Assembly (NCBI RefSeq): GCF_002902685.1
Contig: NZ_PPRN01000044.1
Span: forward strand, 1 to 64,000
Length of the DNA stretch: 64,000 nt
Origin: Staphylococcus pettenkoferi
GTDB taxonomy: Bacteria; Bacillota; Bacilli; Staphylococcales; Staphylococcaceae
Reading direction: 5' to 3'
In this document: in pieces, positions 47,133-59,725 of the stretch
Position numbering within the stretch: the stretch's first letter is position 1
Layout: every line of letters starts with the position of its first letter
Made by a program: the position numbers and the translations under genes
The notes under the pieces: model-generated
The model's input: only the letters and a program-made list of their open reading frames with translations
The model's database searches: none
Told to the model about the DNA's origin: nothing

Positions 47133-47230
47133 GACCCGATATATTAAAGGTAATTCACTTCTGAGATAAATAAATAGCTAGCTTAAAATAACTTCTTGAG
47201 TAAATTTTGATTTTGTCTCAGACTCTTTTT
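47133..47230 (+). repeat. Dispersed element copy C (internally deleted)
   Basis: The first ~85 bp align with the outer part of copy B read from its 13201 end (shared GAGATAAATAAATAG, CTTAAAATAA, CTTGAGTAAATTTT), then jump straight to the other terminus (TTTTGTCTCAGACTC). H1, H2 and H3 are missing. It abuts the uvrB promoter. Confidence 0.7.
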
Positions 47231-47257
47231 TATGCTAGTAAATAAGTTGATAAGAAG

Positions 47258-47271
47258 CGAACAAACGTTTG
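47258..47271 (+). promoter_or_regulatory. LexA (SOS) box of uvrBA
   Basis: CGAACAAACGTTTG, one mismatch from CGAAC-N4-GTTCG. Confidence 0.85.
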
Positions 47272-47298
47272 GACTTCGTATGCTGAATCTGTTAAAAT
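47269..47298 (+). promoter_or_regulatory. uvrB promoter
   Basis: TTGGAC (47269-47274), 18-nt spacer, TAAAAT (47293-47298); the LexA box overlaps the -35. Confidence 0.6.
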
Positions 47299-47381
47299 AT
47301 GAATAAGTATAACGGGCGAATAGAAATAAGAAGTGTCAAAGATGACAACTTAAGCGATTAATTAATAGGAGTGTATGATAT

Positions 47382-49364
47382 ATGGAGCACCATCCATTTA
47401 AGTTATCTTCCGAATTCGAACCACAAGGGGATCAACCTCAAGCGATTAAAAAGATTGCAGACGGCGTTAAAGCAGGTAAACGTCATCAAACCTTACTGGG
47501 GGCCACAGGTACAGGTAAGACCTTTACGATGAGTAACGTCATTAAAGAAGTAGGCAAACCTACCTTAATAATTGCTCATAACAAGACGTTGGCGGGGCAA
47601 CTTTACAGTGAGTTTAAAGAGTTCTTCCCTGAAAATAGAGTAGAATATTTCGTAAGTTACTATGATTATTATCAACCTGAAGCGTATGTACCTTCAACTG
47701 ACACCTTTATTGAGAAAGATGCTTCTATTAACGATGAAATTGACCAATTACGTCACTCTGCTACGAGTGCGTTATTTGAAAGAGACGATGTCATTATCAT
47801 CGCTAGTGTCAGCTGTATTTACGGTTTAGGGAACCCGAAAGAATACCGCGACTTAGTAGTTAGTATTCGAGTAGGTATGGAAATGGATCGCAGCGAGTTA
47901 TTACGTAAACTCGTTGATGTTCAATATACACGCAATGATATTGATTTCCAACGCGGTACTTTTAGAGTGAGAGGGGACGTCGTAGAAATCTTCCCTGCTT
48001 CTCGAGAAGAAATGTGTATCCGTGTGGAATTCTTTGGTGATGAAATTGATCGCATCCGTGAAGTTAACTACTTAACAGGTGAAGTGCTCAGAGATAGAGA
48101 ACATTTTGCGATCTTCCCGGCTTCCCACTTCGTTACTCGTGATGAGAAGATGAAAGTGGCGATTCAACGCATCGAGAAAGAACTTGAAGAGCGTTTAGAA
48201 GAATTGCGTTCTGAGAACAAACTATTAGAGGCACAACGTCTCGAGCAACGTACGAACTATGATTTAGAGATGATGAGAGAAATGGGCTTCTGTTCTGGAA
48301 TCGAGAACTACTCTGTGCATCTAACATTACGTCCATTAGGCTCTACACCATATACATTGCTTGATTACTTTGGTGACGACTGGTTAGTTATGATTGATGA
48401 ATCTCACGTGACGTTACCTCAGATTCGTGGAATGTATAATGGTGACCGTGCGCGTAAACAAGTGTTAGTCGATCACGGTTTCCGTTTACCAAGTGCAATG
48501 GATAACCGTCCACTTAAATTTGAAGAGTTTGAAGAGAAAACGAATCAACTCGTTTATGTTTCAGCTACGCCTGGTCCGTATGAAATGGAACATACCGACG
48601 AGATGGTGGAACAAATCATCCGTCCAACAGGCTTATTGGATCCTAAAATTGATGTCCGACCAACTGAGAATCAAATTGATGACTTACTCAGTGAAATTCA
48701 CACGCGTATCGAGCGAAATGAGCGTGTCCTAGTTACGACATTAACCAAGAAGATGAGTGAAGACTTAACGACATATATGAAAGAAGCGGGAATCAAAGTC
48801 AATTACTTACACTCGGAAATTAAGACGCTCGAGCGAATTGAAACGATTCGTGACTTACGTATGGGTACGTATGATGTTATTGTAGGGATTAACCTCTTGA
48901 GAGAGGGACTTGATATACCAGAAGTTTCTCTTGTAGTAATTCTCGATGCCGATAAAGAAGGATTCCTTCGTTCGGAACGCTCTCTCGTCCAAACTATCGG
49001 ACGTGCAGCGCGTAATAGCGAAGGGGAAGTAATCATGTACGGCGATAAGATCACAGATTCTATGCAACATGCCATAGACGAAACGCAACGTCGTCGTGAA
49101 ATTCAAATGAAATTTAATGAAGAACATAATATCACGCCTACTACAATTAATAAGAAGATTCACGATGTTATCAGCGCGACGGTGGAGAACGACGACACGA
49201 ACGAGAAGAAACAAACCGAAGTGCCTAAGAAAATGTCTAAAAAAGAGCGTAAAAAAACAATTGATAATATAGAAAAAGAAATGAAACAAGCAGCGAAAGA
49301 TCTCGACTTCGAGAAAGCAACCGAACTTCGTGATATGTTATTTGAATTAAAAGCAGAAGGGTGA
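47382..49364 (+). CDS. uvrB: Excinuclease ABC subunit B
   Basis: 660 aa, ATG with AGGAGTG upstream. Walker A GATGTGKT (40-47), the beta-hairpin [21 protein letters not shown], helicase motifs [46 protein letters not shown], and the C-terminal UVR domain that binds UvrC (~620-660). Verifies damage in nucleotide excision repair. Followed by uvrA after 5 bp; SOS controlled by the upstream LexA box. Confidence 0.97.
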   Translation: MEHHPFKLSSEFEPQGDQPQAIKKIADGVKAGKRHQTLLGATGTGKTFTMSNVIKEVGKPTLIIAHNKTLAGQLYSEFKEFFPENRVEYFVSYYDYYQPEAYVPSTDTFIEKDASINDEIDQLRHSATSALFERDDVIIIASVSCIYGLGNPKEYRDLVVSIRVGMEMDRSELLRKLVDVQYTRNDIDFQRGTFRVRGDVVEIFPASREEMCIRVEFFGDEIDRIREVNYLTGEVLRDREHFAIFPASHFVTRDEKMKVAIQRIEKELEERLEELRSENKLLEAQRLEQRTNYDLEMMREMGFCSGIENYSVHLTLRPLGSTPYTLLDYFGDDWLVMIDESHVTLPQIRGMYNGDRARKQVLVDHGFRLPSAMDNRPLKFEEFEEKTNQLVYVSATPGPYEMEHTDEMVEQIIRPTGLLDPKIDVRPTENQIDDLLSEIHTRIERNERVLVTTLTKKMSEDLTTYMKEAGIKVNYLHSEIKTLERIETIRDLRMGTYDVIVGINLLREGLDIPEVSLVVILDADKEGFLRSERSLVQTIGRAARNSEGEVIMYGDKITDSMQHAIDETQRRREIQMKFNEEHNITPTTINKKIHDVISATVENDDTNEKKQTEVPKKMSKKERKKTIDNIEKEMKQAAKDLDFEKATELRDMLFELKAEG

Positions 49365-49369
49365 CATGA

Positions 49370-52204
49370 ATGAAACAACCATCCATTTCAATTAGAGGAG
49401 CAAGAGCACACAATTTAAAAGGTGTAGATATCGAAATACCTAAGAATAAACTCGTCGTGATGACAGGTTTATCAGGTTCAGGTAAATCTTCACTTGCTTT
49501 TGATACGATTTATGCTGAAGGACAAAGACGCTATGTCGAATCACTCAGTGCATACGCGCGTCAATTCTTAGGTCAAATGGATAAGCCAGATGTCGACAGT
49601 ATTGAAGGGTTATCTCCAGCGATATCAATCGATCAGAAAACGACGAGTAAGAACCCGCGTTCTACTGTTGCAACAGTAACGGAAATTTACGATTATATTC
49701 GTTTATTGTATGCCCGTGTAGGCAAGCCATATTGTCCTAACCACGGTATAGAAATCGAATCTCAAACGGTACAACAAATGACGGATCGTATACTCGATTT
49801 AGAGGAACGTACGAAGATTCAACTCTTAGCACCTGTCGTTTCACATCGCAAAGGCTCACATGAAAAGCTTATCGACGATATTAGTAAGAAAGGTTATGTC
49901 CGTGTACGTGTCGACGGTGAGATTACGGATGTCAATGAGGTACCTGAATTAGATAAGAATAAGAATCATTCAATTGAGGTTGTAGTCGATCGATTAGTAG
50001 TTAAATCAGGCATCGAAACACGTCTTGCAGATTCTATTGAAACGGCGCTTCAACTCTCAGAAGGTACGCTCATTGTTGATGTCATCGGTGACGAAGAGAT
50101 GAAATTCTCAGAGAACCATGCGTGTCCAATCTGTGGTTTTTCTATAGGCGAATTAGAGCCTCGTATGTTTAGTTTCAACAGTCCGTTTGGTGCTTGTCCA
50201 ACATGTGACGGTCTAGGACAAATCCTACGTGTAGATTTAGATTTAGTCGTACCTGACCCAAACAAGACGTTGAATGAAGGTGCTATATTGCCTTGGGAAC
50301 CAACGAGCTCCGATTTCTATCCAACGCTACTGAAACGCGTGTGTGAAGTTTATAAAATTGATATGGATAAACCTTACAAGAAGCTCACACAACGTCAGAA
50401 AGACATTTTAATGTATGGTTCAAAAGGTAAGAAGATTGAATTTATGTTCCGTCAAAGAAACGGACAGAAACGTAAAAGAACTATGGAATTTGAAGGGGTT
50501 GTTCACAACGTTAACCGCCGTTATCATGAATCACCTTCAGAGTACACGCGCGAGATGATGAGCAAGTATATGACGCAGCTTACATGTCAAACTTGTCATG
50601 GTAAACGTTTGAGTCGTGAAGCACTCTCTGTTTATGTAGGAAATAAAAATATAGGCGACGTTGTGGCTTATTCCATTGGAGAAGCGTTAAATTATTACGA
50701 CAACCTTGAACTTTCTAGTCAAGATCGTACAATTGCAGATCAAATTCTTAAAGAAATCTATTCACGTCTGAAATTCTTGTATAATGTGGGACTTGAGTAT
50801 CTTACATTAGATCGATCAGCAGGAACTTTATCAGGTGGTGAAGCACAACGTATTCGCTTAGCTACTCAGATAGGTTCAAGACTGACAGGTGTATTATATG
50901 TGCTTGATGAACCTTCAATTGGTTTACATCAACGTGATAATGACCGTCTCATCAATACGTTAAAAGAGATGCGTGATTTAGGTAATACATTAATCGTAGT
51001 TGAACACGACGATGATACTATGCGTGCAGCGGATTATCTTATTGATGTTGGTCCTGGTGCAGGTGAGCATGGCGGTGAAATCGTTGCGAGCGGTACACCT
51101 AAGCAAGTCATGAGAAAGAAATCATCGCTTACTGGTCAGTATTTGAGTGGTCAGAAGTTAATAGAAGTTCCTGAACATCGACGTGAAATTACAGATAGAA
51201 AGCTTCATATCAAAGGTGCGCGTAGCAATAACTTGAAGGACGTTAACGTGGATTTACCTCTATCTACAATGACGGTAGTTACTGGTGTGTCAGGTTCTGG
51301 TAAAAGTTCATTAGTCAACGAAGTGCTCTACAAGACGTTATCGAAAGAAATTAATAACTCGAAAGTAAAACCTGGTGATAACGATGGTATCGATGGACTT
51401 GATCAACTTGATAAAGTTATTGATATCGATCAATCTCCAATTGGACGTACTCCGCGTTCTAACCCGGCGACTTATACGGGTGTGTTCGATGATATACGTG
51501 ACATCTTCGCTCAAACGAATGAAGCGAAGATCAGAGGCTATTCTAAAGGCCGTTTCAGCTTCAACGTTAAAGGTGGACGTTGTGAAGCATGTAAAGGTGA
51601 CGGAATCATCAAGATTGAAATGCACTTCTTACCGGATGTGTATGTACCTTGTGAAGTTTGTGATGGTAAACGCTATAATCGCGAAACATTAGAAGTGACT
51701 TATAAAGGTAAGAATATCGCGGATGTGCTTGCGATGACGGCAGAAGAAGCAACCCACTTCTTCGAAAATGTGCCGAAGATTCACCGCAAGTTGAAGACAT
51801 TGGTAGATGTAGGTTTAGGTTATGTGAAGTTAGGTCAACCTGCGACGACACTTTCAGGTGGTGAAGCGCAACGTGTTAAACTTGCTTCCGAATTACACAA
51901 ACGCTCTACAGGCCGTTCAATCTACATCTTAGACGAACCAACGACAGGACTTCACGTTGATGATATTCGTCGTCTACTGAATGTGCTCAATAAACTTGTA
52001 GACAATGGAGATACCGTGGTAATTATCGAGCATAACTTAGATGTTATTAAGAAAGCAGACTATCTGATTGATTTAGGACCAGAAGGTGGCGACGGTGGTG
52101 GCACCATTGTAGCGACAGGTACACCTGAAGAGGTGGCTGAAGTTAAAGAAAGTTATACAGGTCAATACTTGAAACCTGTATTAGAAAGAGATACACGCCA
52201 TTAG
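49370..52204 (+). CDS. uvrA: Excinuclease ABC subunit A
   Basis: 944 aa, ATG with AAGGG upstream overlapping the uvrB end region. Two ABC modules: Walker A GLSGSGKS (33-40) and a second GVSGSGKSS near 640; zinc sites [28 protein letters not shown] (first and last Cys pairs) and CEACKGDG...CEVCDGKRY; signatures [12 protein letters not shown] and [12 protein letters not shown]. Damage-scanning dimer that loads UvrB. Operon with uvrB; ends at 52214-52260 terminator. Confidence 0.97.
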   Translation: MKQPSISIRGARAHNLKGVDIEIPKNKLVVMTGLSGSGKSSLAFDTIYAEGQRRYVESLSAYARQFLGQMDKPDVDSIEGLSPAISIDQKTTSKNPRSTVATVTEIYDYIRLLYARVGKPYCPNHGIEIESQTVQQMTDRILDLEERTKIQLLAPVVSHRKGSHEKLIDDISKKGYVRVRVDGEITDVNEVPELDKNKNHSIEVVVDRLVVKSGIETRLADSIETALQLSEGTLIVDVIGDEEMKFSENHACPICGFSIGELEPRMFSFNSPFGACPTCDGLGQILRVDLDLVVPDPNKTLNEGAILPWEPTSSDFYPTLLKRVCEVYKIDMDKPYKKLTQRQKDILMYGSKGKKIEFMFRQRNGQKRKRTMEFEGVVHNVNRRYHESPSEYTREMMSKYMTQLTCQTCHGKRLSREALSVYVGNKNIGDVVAYSIGEALNYYDNLELSSQDRTIADQILKEIYSRLKFLYNVGLEYLTLDRSAGTLSGGEAQRIRLATQIGSRLTGVLYVLDEPSIGLHQRDNDRLINTLKEMRDLGNTLIVVEHDDDTMRAADYLIDVGPGAGEHGGEIVASGTPKQVMRKKSSLTGQYLSGQKLIEVPEHRREITDRKLHIKGARSNNLKDVNVDLPLSTMTVVTGVSGSGKSSLVNEVLYKTLSKEINNSKVKPGDNDGIDGLDQLDKVIDIDQSPIGRTPRSNPATYTGVFDDIRDIFAQTNEAKIRGYSKGRFSFNVKGGRCEACKGDGIIKIEMHFLPDVYVPCEVCDGKRYNRETLEVTYKGKNIADVLAMTAEEATHFFENVPKIHRKLKTLVDVGLGYVKLGQPATTLSGGEAQRVKLASELHKRSTGRSIYILDEPTTGLHVDDIRRLLNVLNKLVDNGDTVVIIEHNLDVIKKADYLIDLGPEGGDGGGTIVATGTPEEVAEVKESYTGQYLKPVLERDTRH

Positions 52205-52213
52205 ATAGAAATT

Positions 52214-52260
52214 GGCATTCTCATTTTCTTGAGTGAGTTAGAAAGTGAGAATGCCTTTTT
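52214..52260 (+). terminator. uvrBA terminator
   Basis: GGCATTCTCA (52214-52223) and TGAGAATGCC (52246-52255), exact 10-bp stem, then TTTTT. Confidence 0.9.
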
Positions 52261-52460
52261 ATATCATTGCATCTCACGTTTTACTTCGCTATTTATACCA
52301 TTTCTAGTCAACTTTTAGTGTGTTCCAATAATGCTTTTTGATATCATGACACTAAAGTAGTATGGTGTAATGAGTGTATGCATATTACAATTCACTATGT
52401 AAGATAAGAATCTGTTTTGAATCATTGCCGATTTTCATGAAAATATACCTTTAATATAAA

Positions 52461-52563
52461 GCGGGGTAGCTGGTTGAATACAAGAGGGCACGTAGCTGTC
52501 TCAAACTCTCGCACTACTTGTGGTGATAGAACTACGATATTGCATATTTCTGAGCCACTTCCA
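52461..52563 (+). repeat. Decayed H2/H3 module
   Basis: GCGGGGTAGCTGGTTGA at 52461, then ACAAGAGGGCACGTAGCTGTCTCAA-like sequence and an H3-like stretch (TAGAACTACGA...TATTTCTGAGCCACTTCC). Order and spacing match the intact modules, but pairing is largely lost. Confidence 0.5.
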
Positions 52564-52701
52564 AGGTTACTATTTTATGACAATGATTAGAGCAATTCAC
52601 TTTTATAGTGAAATAATGATAGAATGAAATGAATGTAGTGACTTTTACATCAATCAGCATCAGCTGACTTGAAAAGTACTAAGAGTGATAGAGGTGTACG
52701 G

Positions 52702-53643
52702 ATGTTAACTACGAAAAGTATTATTGAACGCTTTGAACTGAAACTCGTGGCTGGAGAACAAGGTTTGAATAAGAAGATTATGAATACTGATATTTCAAGA
52801 CCAGGCCTTGAAATGGCAGGCTATTTCTCTCACTATGCTTCAGACCGCATTCAACTGCTCGGAACGACAGAGTTATCGTTCTATAATTTATTACCAGACG
52901 AGGAGAGACAAGGGCGTATGCGCAAATTGTGCCGTCCTGAAACGCCCGCTATTATTGTGACTCGTGATCTTGAGCCACCTCAAGAATTGTATCAAGCAGC
53001 TGAAGAACTCGATACGCCTCTCATTATGTCATCAGTAGCGACAACGCAGCTCATGAGTCGACTTACTACTTTTTTAGAACACGAACTTGCTAAGACGACG
53101 TCAATCCATGGCGTGCTTGTCGACGTATATGGCGTAGGTGTCTTAATCACAGGTGATTCTGGCATAGGTAAAAGTGAAACTGCACTAGAACTTATCAAAC
53201 GTGGACACCGTCTCGTTGCAGATGATAACGTAGAAATTCGTGAAATCACGAAAGACGAACTTATCGGAAAGCCACCTAAACTCATCGAACATTTACTTGA
53301 AATTCGAGGATTAGGTATCATCAATGTGATGACACTCTTTGGCGCAGGTTCAATACTTACAGAAAAACGTATACGTTTGAATATTCATTTAGAAAATTGG
53401 CATGAAGATAAATTGTATGATCGCGTTGGACTTAACGAAGAAACGCTGCGAATATTAGAAACGGAAATTAAGAAGAAGACCATTCCAGTGCGACCAGGTC
53501 GTAACGTTGCGGTCATTATCGAAGTTGCAGCGATGAATTATCGCTTGAATGTCATGGGGATTAATACAGCGGAAGAATTTAATGACCGTTTAAACGCCGA
53601 AATATTAAGAAATAGCCAGAAAGAACAGGACAAGGAGAACTAA
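52702..53643 (+). CDS. hprK: HPr kinase/phosphorylase
   Basis: 313 aa from the ATG at 52702, with GAGGTG upstream; this gives the standard MLTT start. Walker A GDSGIGKS (151-158), catalytic His136 in [11 protein letters not shown], and the HprK signature [21 protein letters not shown]. Phosphorylates HPr on Ser46 for CcpA-dependent catabolite control. First gene of a probable operon hprK-lgt-acyltransferase-TPR with tight spacing. Confidence 0.96.
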   Translation: MLTTKSIIERFELKLVAGEQGLNKKIMNTDISRPGLEMAGYFSHYASDRIQLLGTTELSFYNLLPDEERQGRMRKLCRPETPAIIVTRDLEPPQELYQAAEELDTPLIMSSVATTQLMSRLTTFLEHELAKTTSIHGVLVDVYGVGVLITGDSGIGKSETALELIKRGHRLVADDNVEIREITKDELIGKPPKLIEHLLEIRGLGIINVMTLFGAGSILTEKRIRLNIHLENWHEDKLYDRVGLNEETLRILETEIKKKTIPVRPGRNVAVIIEVAAMNYRLNVMGINTAEEFNDRLNAEILRNSQKEQDKEN

Positions 53644-53646
53644 GGC

Positions 53647-54492
53647 ATGAATTTAACTCTAAATTACATCGATCCCGTTGCCTTTCAATTAGGCCCTATT
53701 GCAGTGCGATGGTACGGTATTATCATCGCTTGTGGCATATTATTAGGTTACTTTATAGCGCAACGAACACTTCAACGTGTCGGATTTGATAAAGACGTAC
53801 TCGTAGATATTCTCTTTTGGAGTGCGATTATTGGCTTTATCGTCGCTCGGATTTACTTTGTTATCTTCCAATTTCCATATTATGCGCAGCACCCAGCGGA
53901 AATACCGAAGATCTGGCATGGAGGCATTGCCATTCACGGTGGTATTATCGGTGGCTTCATTACAGGTATTTTCATCTGTAAGCGTAAAAATATTAATCCA
54001 TTTCAAATGGGAGATATTGCCGCGCCAAGTATGATACTTGCTCAAGGTATCGGACGTTGGGGTAACTTTATGAACCATGAGGCGCATGGCGGACCAGTGT
54101 CACGCTCATTTTTAGAACACTTACATATTCCTGACTTTATTATTGATAATATGTATATTAATGGTGTTTACTATCATCCAACATTTTTATATGAATCGAT
54201 TTGGGATGTCCTTGGATTTATCATCCTACTCAGTCTACGCAAGCACTTGAGAATCGGTGATACGTTTGCATTATATCTCATTTGGTATTCAATCGGTCGT
54301 TTCTTTGTGGAAGGATTACGTACTGATAGTTTAATGTTGACGAGTCATATCCGCATCGCCCAACTGATGTCTATCGTTCTCGTGATTGTGGGTATTGTCA
54401 TCATTATTGTTAGACATGTGAAGTTCAAACCGCAACGTTTTAAAGAAGCTAAGCCTTTACCATGGCCAAATCAACGAGCAGGTGAGCGTTAG
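53647..54492 (+). CDS. lgt: Prolipoprotein diacylglyceryl transferase
   Basis: 281 aa, start 3 bp after hprK with AAGGAGAAC upstream. Seven membrane helices. Lgt signatures: [14 protein letters not shown] (with catalytic His), the [18 protein letters not shown] motif (Arg, Asn), and [12 protein letters not shown] near the C terminus. Transfers diacylglycerol from phosphatidylglycerol to the lipobox Cys, so it modifies SstD and the EMYY lipoprotein. Stop overlaps the next start (TAGTG). Confidence 0.96.
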   Translation: MNLTLNYIDPVAFQLGPIAVRWYGIIIACGILLGYFIAQRTLQRVGFDKDVLVDILFWSAIIGFIVARIYFVIFQFPYYAQHPAEIPKIWHGGIAIHGGIIGGFITGIFICKRKNINPFQMGDIAAPSMILAQGIGRWGNFMNHEAHGGPVSRSFLEHLHIPDFIIDNMYINGVYYHPTFLYESIWDVLGFIILLSLRKHLRIGDTFALYLIWYSIGRFFVEGLRTDSLMLTSHIRIAQLMSIVLVIVGIVIIIVRHVKFKPQRFKEAKPLPWPNQRAGER

Positions 54493-54971
54493 TGCGTAAG
54501 TTACAAGAACAGAAAGTGAAAGGTGCCAACCCACTGTGGCAAATGTATCGCTTTGTGCAACGCGGCCGTTTATTTAAGAATACACTGATCATAGAGTTAA
54601 CACGTTATATACCCAGTTTAAAGTTCAAGCGCTGGGTATATATTCATTTGTTAAACATGACGATTGGTCAACATACAGCATTTGCTTTTAAAGTTGTGCC
54701 GGATTTACTCTATCCTGAACTGATAACGATAGGTGAGAATTGTGTCATTGGATATAACACGACCATACTCACTCATGAATTCACAGTTCAAGCACATCGT
54801 AAAGGTCGAGTAAATATTGGTGACAATACATTGATAGGTGCGAATGTTATAATACTACCTGGTATTCATATTGGATCAAATGTTCAAGTCGCTGCAGGAA
54901 CTGTCGTGAGTAAAGATGTTCCTGATGGTGCTTTAGTAAAAGGAAATCCAATGCAAATTATTAAAGACTAA
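54492..54971 (+). CDS. Left-handed beta-helix (hexapeptide) acyltransferase
   Basis: 159 aa, GTG start sharing one base with the lgt stop; AGGTGAG upstream. N-terminal amphipathic part (~1-60), then hexapeptide repeats typical of CysE/NodL/LacA O-acetyltransferases: [69 protein letters not shown]. The acceptor is unknown. The tight coupling with lgt and placement before a TPR gene is conserved in staphylococci as far as I recall and suggests an envelope-related acceptor, but this is inference. Confidence 0.85.
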   Translation: MRKLQEQKVKGANPLWQMYRFVQRGRLFKNTLIIELTRYIPSLKFKRWVYIHLLNMTIGQHTAFAFKVVPDLLYPELITIGENCVIGYNTTILTHEFTVQAHRKGRVNIGDNTLIGANVIILPGIHIGSNVQVAAGTVVSKDVPDGALVKGNPMQIIKD

Positions 54972-54991
54972 AGATTAAAGGAGGTGACTCC

Positions 54992-56428
54992 ATGGCACAA
55001 CGCAATAATGTGATCCCGATGAAGAGAGATGAAAGTTTCTATCGAAATATGGCTGAGCATCGATTTGCGCAACAAGATTTTAAAAAAGCGGCAACGTATT
55101 TTCAAAAAGTGCTGGAAGCGTCACCTCAAGACTTTCAAGTGCTGAATAAATATGCTACGTCATTGACGAAATTAGGTTTAGGTAAAAAGGCTGAAGCGCT
55201 CTATTTCGAACAAATCGCAGAAGGTGCGAATGTCGAAGAGAGCTATTATGAATTAAGTCAATTAAACATTACATTAAATGAACCGAACAAAGCATTCTTA
55301 TTTGGAATTAACTACGTGATTATTTCAGGCAATAAAGATTATCAAAAAGAGTTAGAGTCGATGTTCGAAGTCTCTTATCATGCACCAGAGAATTTGGAAA
55401 AGGAAGCGCAATTATTCTCGACTCAACTCATCTTCCAATATTTATTCTCTCAGGGACGTATGGAAGCGGCTCATGATTTCATTTATAGACAAAGTGAAGA
55501 AATCCAGCAACATCGCATCGTGAGAAATCTCTTGGCTATGTGCTACTTGTATATGAACGAGTACGATACAGCCAAAACGATGTTTGAAGCGTTACTTGCT
55601 GAAGATAATACAGATGTGCATGCACTCTGTCACTATACATTGTTGTTGCATAATATGAACGAGACAGAGAAGTATCAACGCTATTTGAAATTACTCAGTA
55701 AAGTTGTGCCTATGAATGACGACGAGTCATTTAAACTTGGCATTGTCTTAAGTTACTTGAAACAATACGAGGCTTCTCAAAAACTACTCGTTCCGCTCTA
55801 TAAAAAAGGGAAGTTCTTATCTTTACAGATGTATCACGCCTTAAGCTATAACAATTATTTCCTTGGAAATATTGAGGATAGTGAATATTATTGGAATAAA
55901 TTACGCGAAGTCTCTCAAGTAGAAAGCGGTTATCCACCTTGGATGATAGAGAAGAGTAAAGAACAATTTAATACTCAAATCTTACCTTTATTGTTAGATG
56001 ACGATGATCATTATCGTATTTATGGTATTTTCTTACTTAATCAATTGAAAGGCCGAGAGATTCTACTCACTGAAGAAATCTGGAAGATACTTGAGAGCAT
56101 GAATGATTACGAGAAACTTTATCTCACCTATCTCATTCAAGATTTGAAGTTAAATAAATTGGATTTTATACATCGGGGTTTACAAGCGATATATGAGCAA
56201 CCGTCATTGCGACAATATCAAGATGTGTTTATCAGATGGATTGATTTAGCCGAAACGATAATCGATACCTATGACGAGTTGCCTGAAGTAGAACCCTTTG
56301 TAGCTGCAACTATCTATTTGTATTTCAGTTCAGAAGGACTAAAGATGACGAAGAAACAGCTATGTGACTGGTTTGATTTAACTTACTATCGTCTTGATAA
56401 AGCAATAGATATATTCATGAGCATATAG
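54992..56428 (+). CDS. Tetratricopeptide-repeat protein of unknown function
   Basis: 478 aa, ATG preceded by the near-perfect SD AAAGGAGGTGA. N-terminal TPR-like helical pairs (e.g. ~18-85: AEHRFAQQDFKKAATYFQKVLEASPQDFQVLNKYATSLTKLG) and more weakly conserved repeats through ~320; the C-terminal ~120 residues are helical with no motif I recognise. No signal peptide or membrane segment, so it is cytoplasmic and likely a scaffold. Last gene in the hprK cluster. Confidence 0.82.
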   Translation: MAQRNNVIPMKRDESFYRNMAEHRFAQQDFKKAATYFQKVLEASPQDFQVLNKYATSLTKLGLGKKAEALYFEQIAEGANVEESYYELSQLNITLNEPNKAFLFGINYVIISGNKDYQKELESMFEVSYHAPENLEKEAQLFSTQLIFQYLFSQGRMEAAHDFIYRQSEEIQQHRIVRNLLAMCYLYMNEYDTAKTMFEALLAEDNTDVHALCHYTLLLHNMNETEKYQRYLKLLSKVVPMNDDESFKLGIVLSYLKQYEASQKLLVPLYKKGKFLSLQMYHALSYNNYFLGNIEDSEYYWNKLREVSQVESGYPPWMIEKSKEQFNTQILPLLLDDDDHYRIYGIFLLNQLKGREILLTEEIWKILESMNDYEKLYLTYLIQDLKLNKLDFIHRGLQAIYEQPSLRQYQDVFIRWIDLAETIIDTYDELPEVEPFVAATIYLYFSSEGLKMTKKQLCDWFDLTYYRLDKAIDIFMSI

Positions 56429-56492
56429 TTTTTACAAAGATAGGGCGTGTTATATAATGCGCTTGATGATAAATAACTAGGAGGCAATGTAG

Positions 56493-57437
<945 letters not shown>

Positions 57438-57782
57438 TTGAGTTTCGATCTTTTGAGAGATTCATATTGAGGGTATTCTGACCCTCTATGAATCTCTTTT
57501 CTATACATAATGATGGCGTATAGAGTCTGAAGAACTTGCATTGCCTATAGTTATATTCAGCTCAATTCCTAAACTTAACATTGTGATATGTATGACTTTT
57601 CATGTAAAATATGATGGAGAGACAAGCGTTCTTTATCGCAAGAGCAGCTCTAGATTGTAACTTGAAACAATTGAAATTTTACATAGTTGACTAGTGGTCA
57701 AGCATAGAAGACGTTAAAGAAAAGGTAACGTGAAACAAAGCAGCAACAACATAACATAAAGCAACGGATGGTGGATTGAGAA
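57438..57782. other. trxB-rapZ intergenic region
   Basis: 345 bp with the trxB terminator and the rapZ leader. A 27-codon frame at 57611 has no SD and is not called. Confidence 0.55.
57456..57500 (+). terminator. trxB terminator
   Basis: AGAGATTCATA (57456-57466) and TATGAATCTCT (57487-57497) with an inner GAGGGT/ACCCTC stem, then TTTC. Confidence 0.9.
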
Positions 57783-58688
57783 ATGCAACGAGATGACAAA
57801 GATATTGTGAAAAGTGAACTGTTAGTCGTAACAGGATTATCAGGGGCAGGTAAATCATTTGTGATACAAACTTTAGAAGACATCGGCTACTTCTGTGTCG
57901 ATAATTTACCGCCGATACTCTTGCCGAAATTTGTAGAACTGATGGAGCAAGGGAATCCATCGTTACAGAAAGTCGCTATTGCCATAGACCTTAGAGGTAA
58001 AGAGTTATTTAAATCTTTGATTAAAGAAATTGATCAGATCAAGAGTCGTAATGACGTTATTGTAGATTTAATGTTTTTAGAAGCGACGAATGAGAAACTG
58101 ATTTCACGTTATAAAGAGTCTCGACGTGCACACCCATTAAACGATCAAGGTCAACGCTCGTTAGTAGAAGCGATTGATGAAGAACGCAAACTGTTATCAG
58201 AAATTAAAAGTTTAGCAAATTACACGATTGATACGACACATTTAACAACGAAAGAATTGAAGAAACGTATTAATGATTACTTCACTTCCAATAAATACGA
58301 GCCTTTTAGTATTAACGTAACTAGCTTTGGCTTCAAGCATGGGATTCAAATTGATGCGGATCTCGTCTTTGATGTGCGTTTCTTACCTAACCCGTACTAT
58401 GTTGAATCATTAAGACCTTTAACAGGTGAAGATGATAGTGTCTATCAGTATGTGATGAAATGGAAAGAAACAGAAATTTTCTATAACAAACTCATGGATT
58501 TATTGAAATTTATGATTCCAGGTTATAAGAAAGAAGGTAAATCTCAGCTTGTTATTGCGATAGGTTGTACAGGTGGACAGCACCGCTCTGTCGCATTAGC
58601 GAAAAGAATCGGCTCAGAATTGAAAGAAAGCTTTGATTATCATGTATATGTGCAACATCGCGATGCACATATTGAAAGTGGCGAATAA
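57783..58688 (+). CDS. rapZ: RNase adapter/nucleotide-binding protein RapZ (YvcJ)
   Basis: 301 aa, ATG with GGTGG upstream. Walker A GLSGAGKS (18-25), [29 protein letters not shown], and the C-terminal RapZ signature [21 protein letters not shown]. An ATP/GTPase that in E. coli directs GlmZ decay; in B. subtilis YvcJ affects competence. Heads the conserved rapZ-yvcK-whiA cluster with 2-bp spacing to yvcK. Confidence 0.95.
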   Translation: MQRDDKDIVKSELLVVTGLSGAGKSFVIQTLEDIGYFCVDNLPPILLPKFVELMEQGNPSLQKVAIAIDLRGKELFKSLIKEIDQIKSRNDVIVDLMFLEATNEKLISRYKESRRAHPLNDQGQRSLVEAIDEERKLLSEIKSLANYTIDTTHLTTKELKKRINDYFTSNKYEPFSINVTSFGFKHGIQIDADLVFDVRFLPNPYYVESLRPLTGEDDSVYQYVMKWKETEIFYNKLMDLLKFMIPGYKKEGKSQLVIAIGCTGGQHRSVALAKRIGSELKESFDYHVYVQHRDAHIESGE

Positions 58689-58690
58689 TA

Positions 58691-59692
58691 ATGAAACGAA
58701 TCAAACTCGTGCTTATCGGCGGCGGCACTGGATTGTCAGTGCTCGCGCGTGGACTTAAGCAATTTCCTATAGATATTACGACAATCGTAACAGTGGCAGA
58801 TGACGGCGGAAGTACCGGTAAGATTCGAAGCGAAATGGATATTCCTGCGCCAGGTGATATTCGTAACGTCATTTCTGCCTTAAGTGAAACGGAACCTGTG
58901 CTTGAACAGCTCTTCCAATATCGCTTTGAAGAAGATCAAGTTGAAGGGCACTCGTTAGGTAACTTGCTCATTGCTGCGATGACGAATATCACGGATGATT
59001 TCGGACATGCAGTGAAAGAATTGAGTAAGATTTTAAACATTAAAGGACAGGTTATTCCGTCTACCAATTCGAGTGTGAGCTTGAATGCCGAAATGGATGA
59101 TGGCGAAGTGGTCTATGGGGAGTCTAACATTCCGAAGAAGAATAAACGCATTAAACGTGTGTTTCTAGAGCCTGAAGATGTGGAGCCAATGAGTGAAGCC
59201 ATCGAAGCAATTGAAGAGGCAGATCTCATAGTTCTTGGACCAGGTTCGCTTTATACTAGTGTGATTTCTAACTTATGTGTTAAAGGTATTTCTGAAGCAC
59301 TTGTAGAGAGTTATGCGCCTAAATTGTATGTCACAAATGTAATGACACAATCAGGCGAGACGACGCACTATACTGCGATGGACCACTTACAAGCTATCCA
59401 CGACCACGTAGGTCAAGAGTTCATCAGCTATATCATCTGTGGGGACCAAACGTATAACGATGAGGTGCTCGAACGGTATCGCAAAGAGAACGCTGAGCCT
59501 GTGACTTGTGATATTGAGAGATTAGAAGCGGCAGGCGTAGAAGTCTTCTCAAGTAAAGATCTTGTCGAAATTTCGTCAGAGCATTACGTGCGCCACAACA
59601 CGAAAGTCTTATCTAAGATGATTTATGAAATTGCGTTGCGTGAGACAAGTACGATTGAGTTTAAAAGGGATAAAAATCGCAGAAATCATTAA
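58691..59692 (+). CDS. yvcK: YvcK (gluconeogenesis factor / MgfK)
   Basis: 333 aa. CofD-like fold with Gly-rich GGGTGLSVLARGLKQ near the N terminus, TVADDGGSTGKIRSEMDIPAPGDIRNVI, and GPGSLYTSVISNL. Binds UDP-sugars and is needed for growth on gluconeogenic carbon and for cell shape in B. subtilis. Middle gene of rapZ-yvcK-whiA. Confidence 0.95.
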   Translation: MKRIKLVLIGGGTGLSVLARGLKQFPIDITTIVTVADDGGSTGKIRSEMDIPAPGDIRNVISALSETEPVLEQLFQYRFEEDQVEGHSLGNLLIAAMTNITDDFGHAVKELSKILNIKGQVIPSTNSSVSLNAEMDDGEVVYGESNIPKKNKRIKRVFLEPEDVEPMSEAIEAIEEADLIVLGPGSLYTSVISNLCVKGISEALVESYAPKLYVTNVMTQSGETTHYTAMDHLQAIHDHVGQEFISYIICGDQTYNDEVLERYRKENAEPVTCDIERLEAAGVEVFSSKDLVEISSEHYVRHNTKVLSKMIYEIALRETSTIEFKRDKNRRNH

Positions 59693-59725
59693 GTGAATAT
59701 GTAGATTAGAAAGGTTGTCATAACG

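Larger units (their letters stand above)
47011..47381. other. csbA-uvrB intergenic region
   Basis: 371 bp with a GGCTAG/CTAGCC hairpin (47046-47060), the csbA terminator, repeat copy C and the SOS promoter of uvrB. Confidence 0.6.
52205..52701. other. uvrA-hprK intergenic region
   Basis: 497 bp. uvrA terminator (52214-52260), a decayed H2/H3 repeat (52461-52563), and an AT-rich hprK leader. An in-frame upstream ATG at 52669 lacks an SD. No gene seen. Confidence 0.6.

Noticed and set aside
57611-57694. 27-codon frame before rapZ
   Set aside because: No SD and no conserved feature visible.
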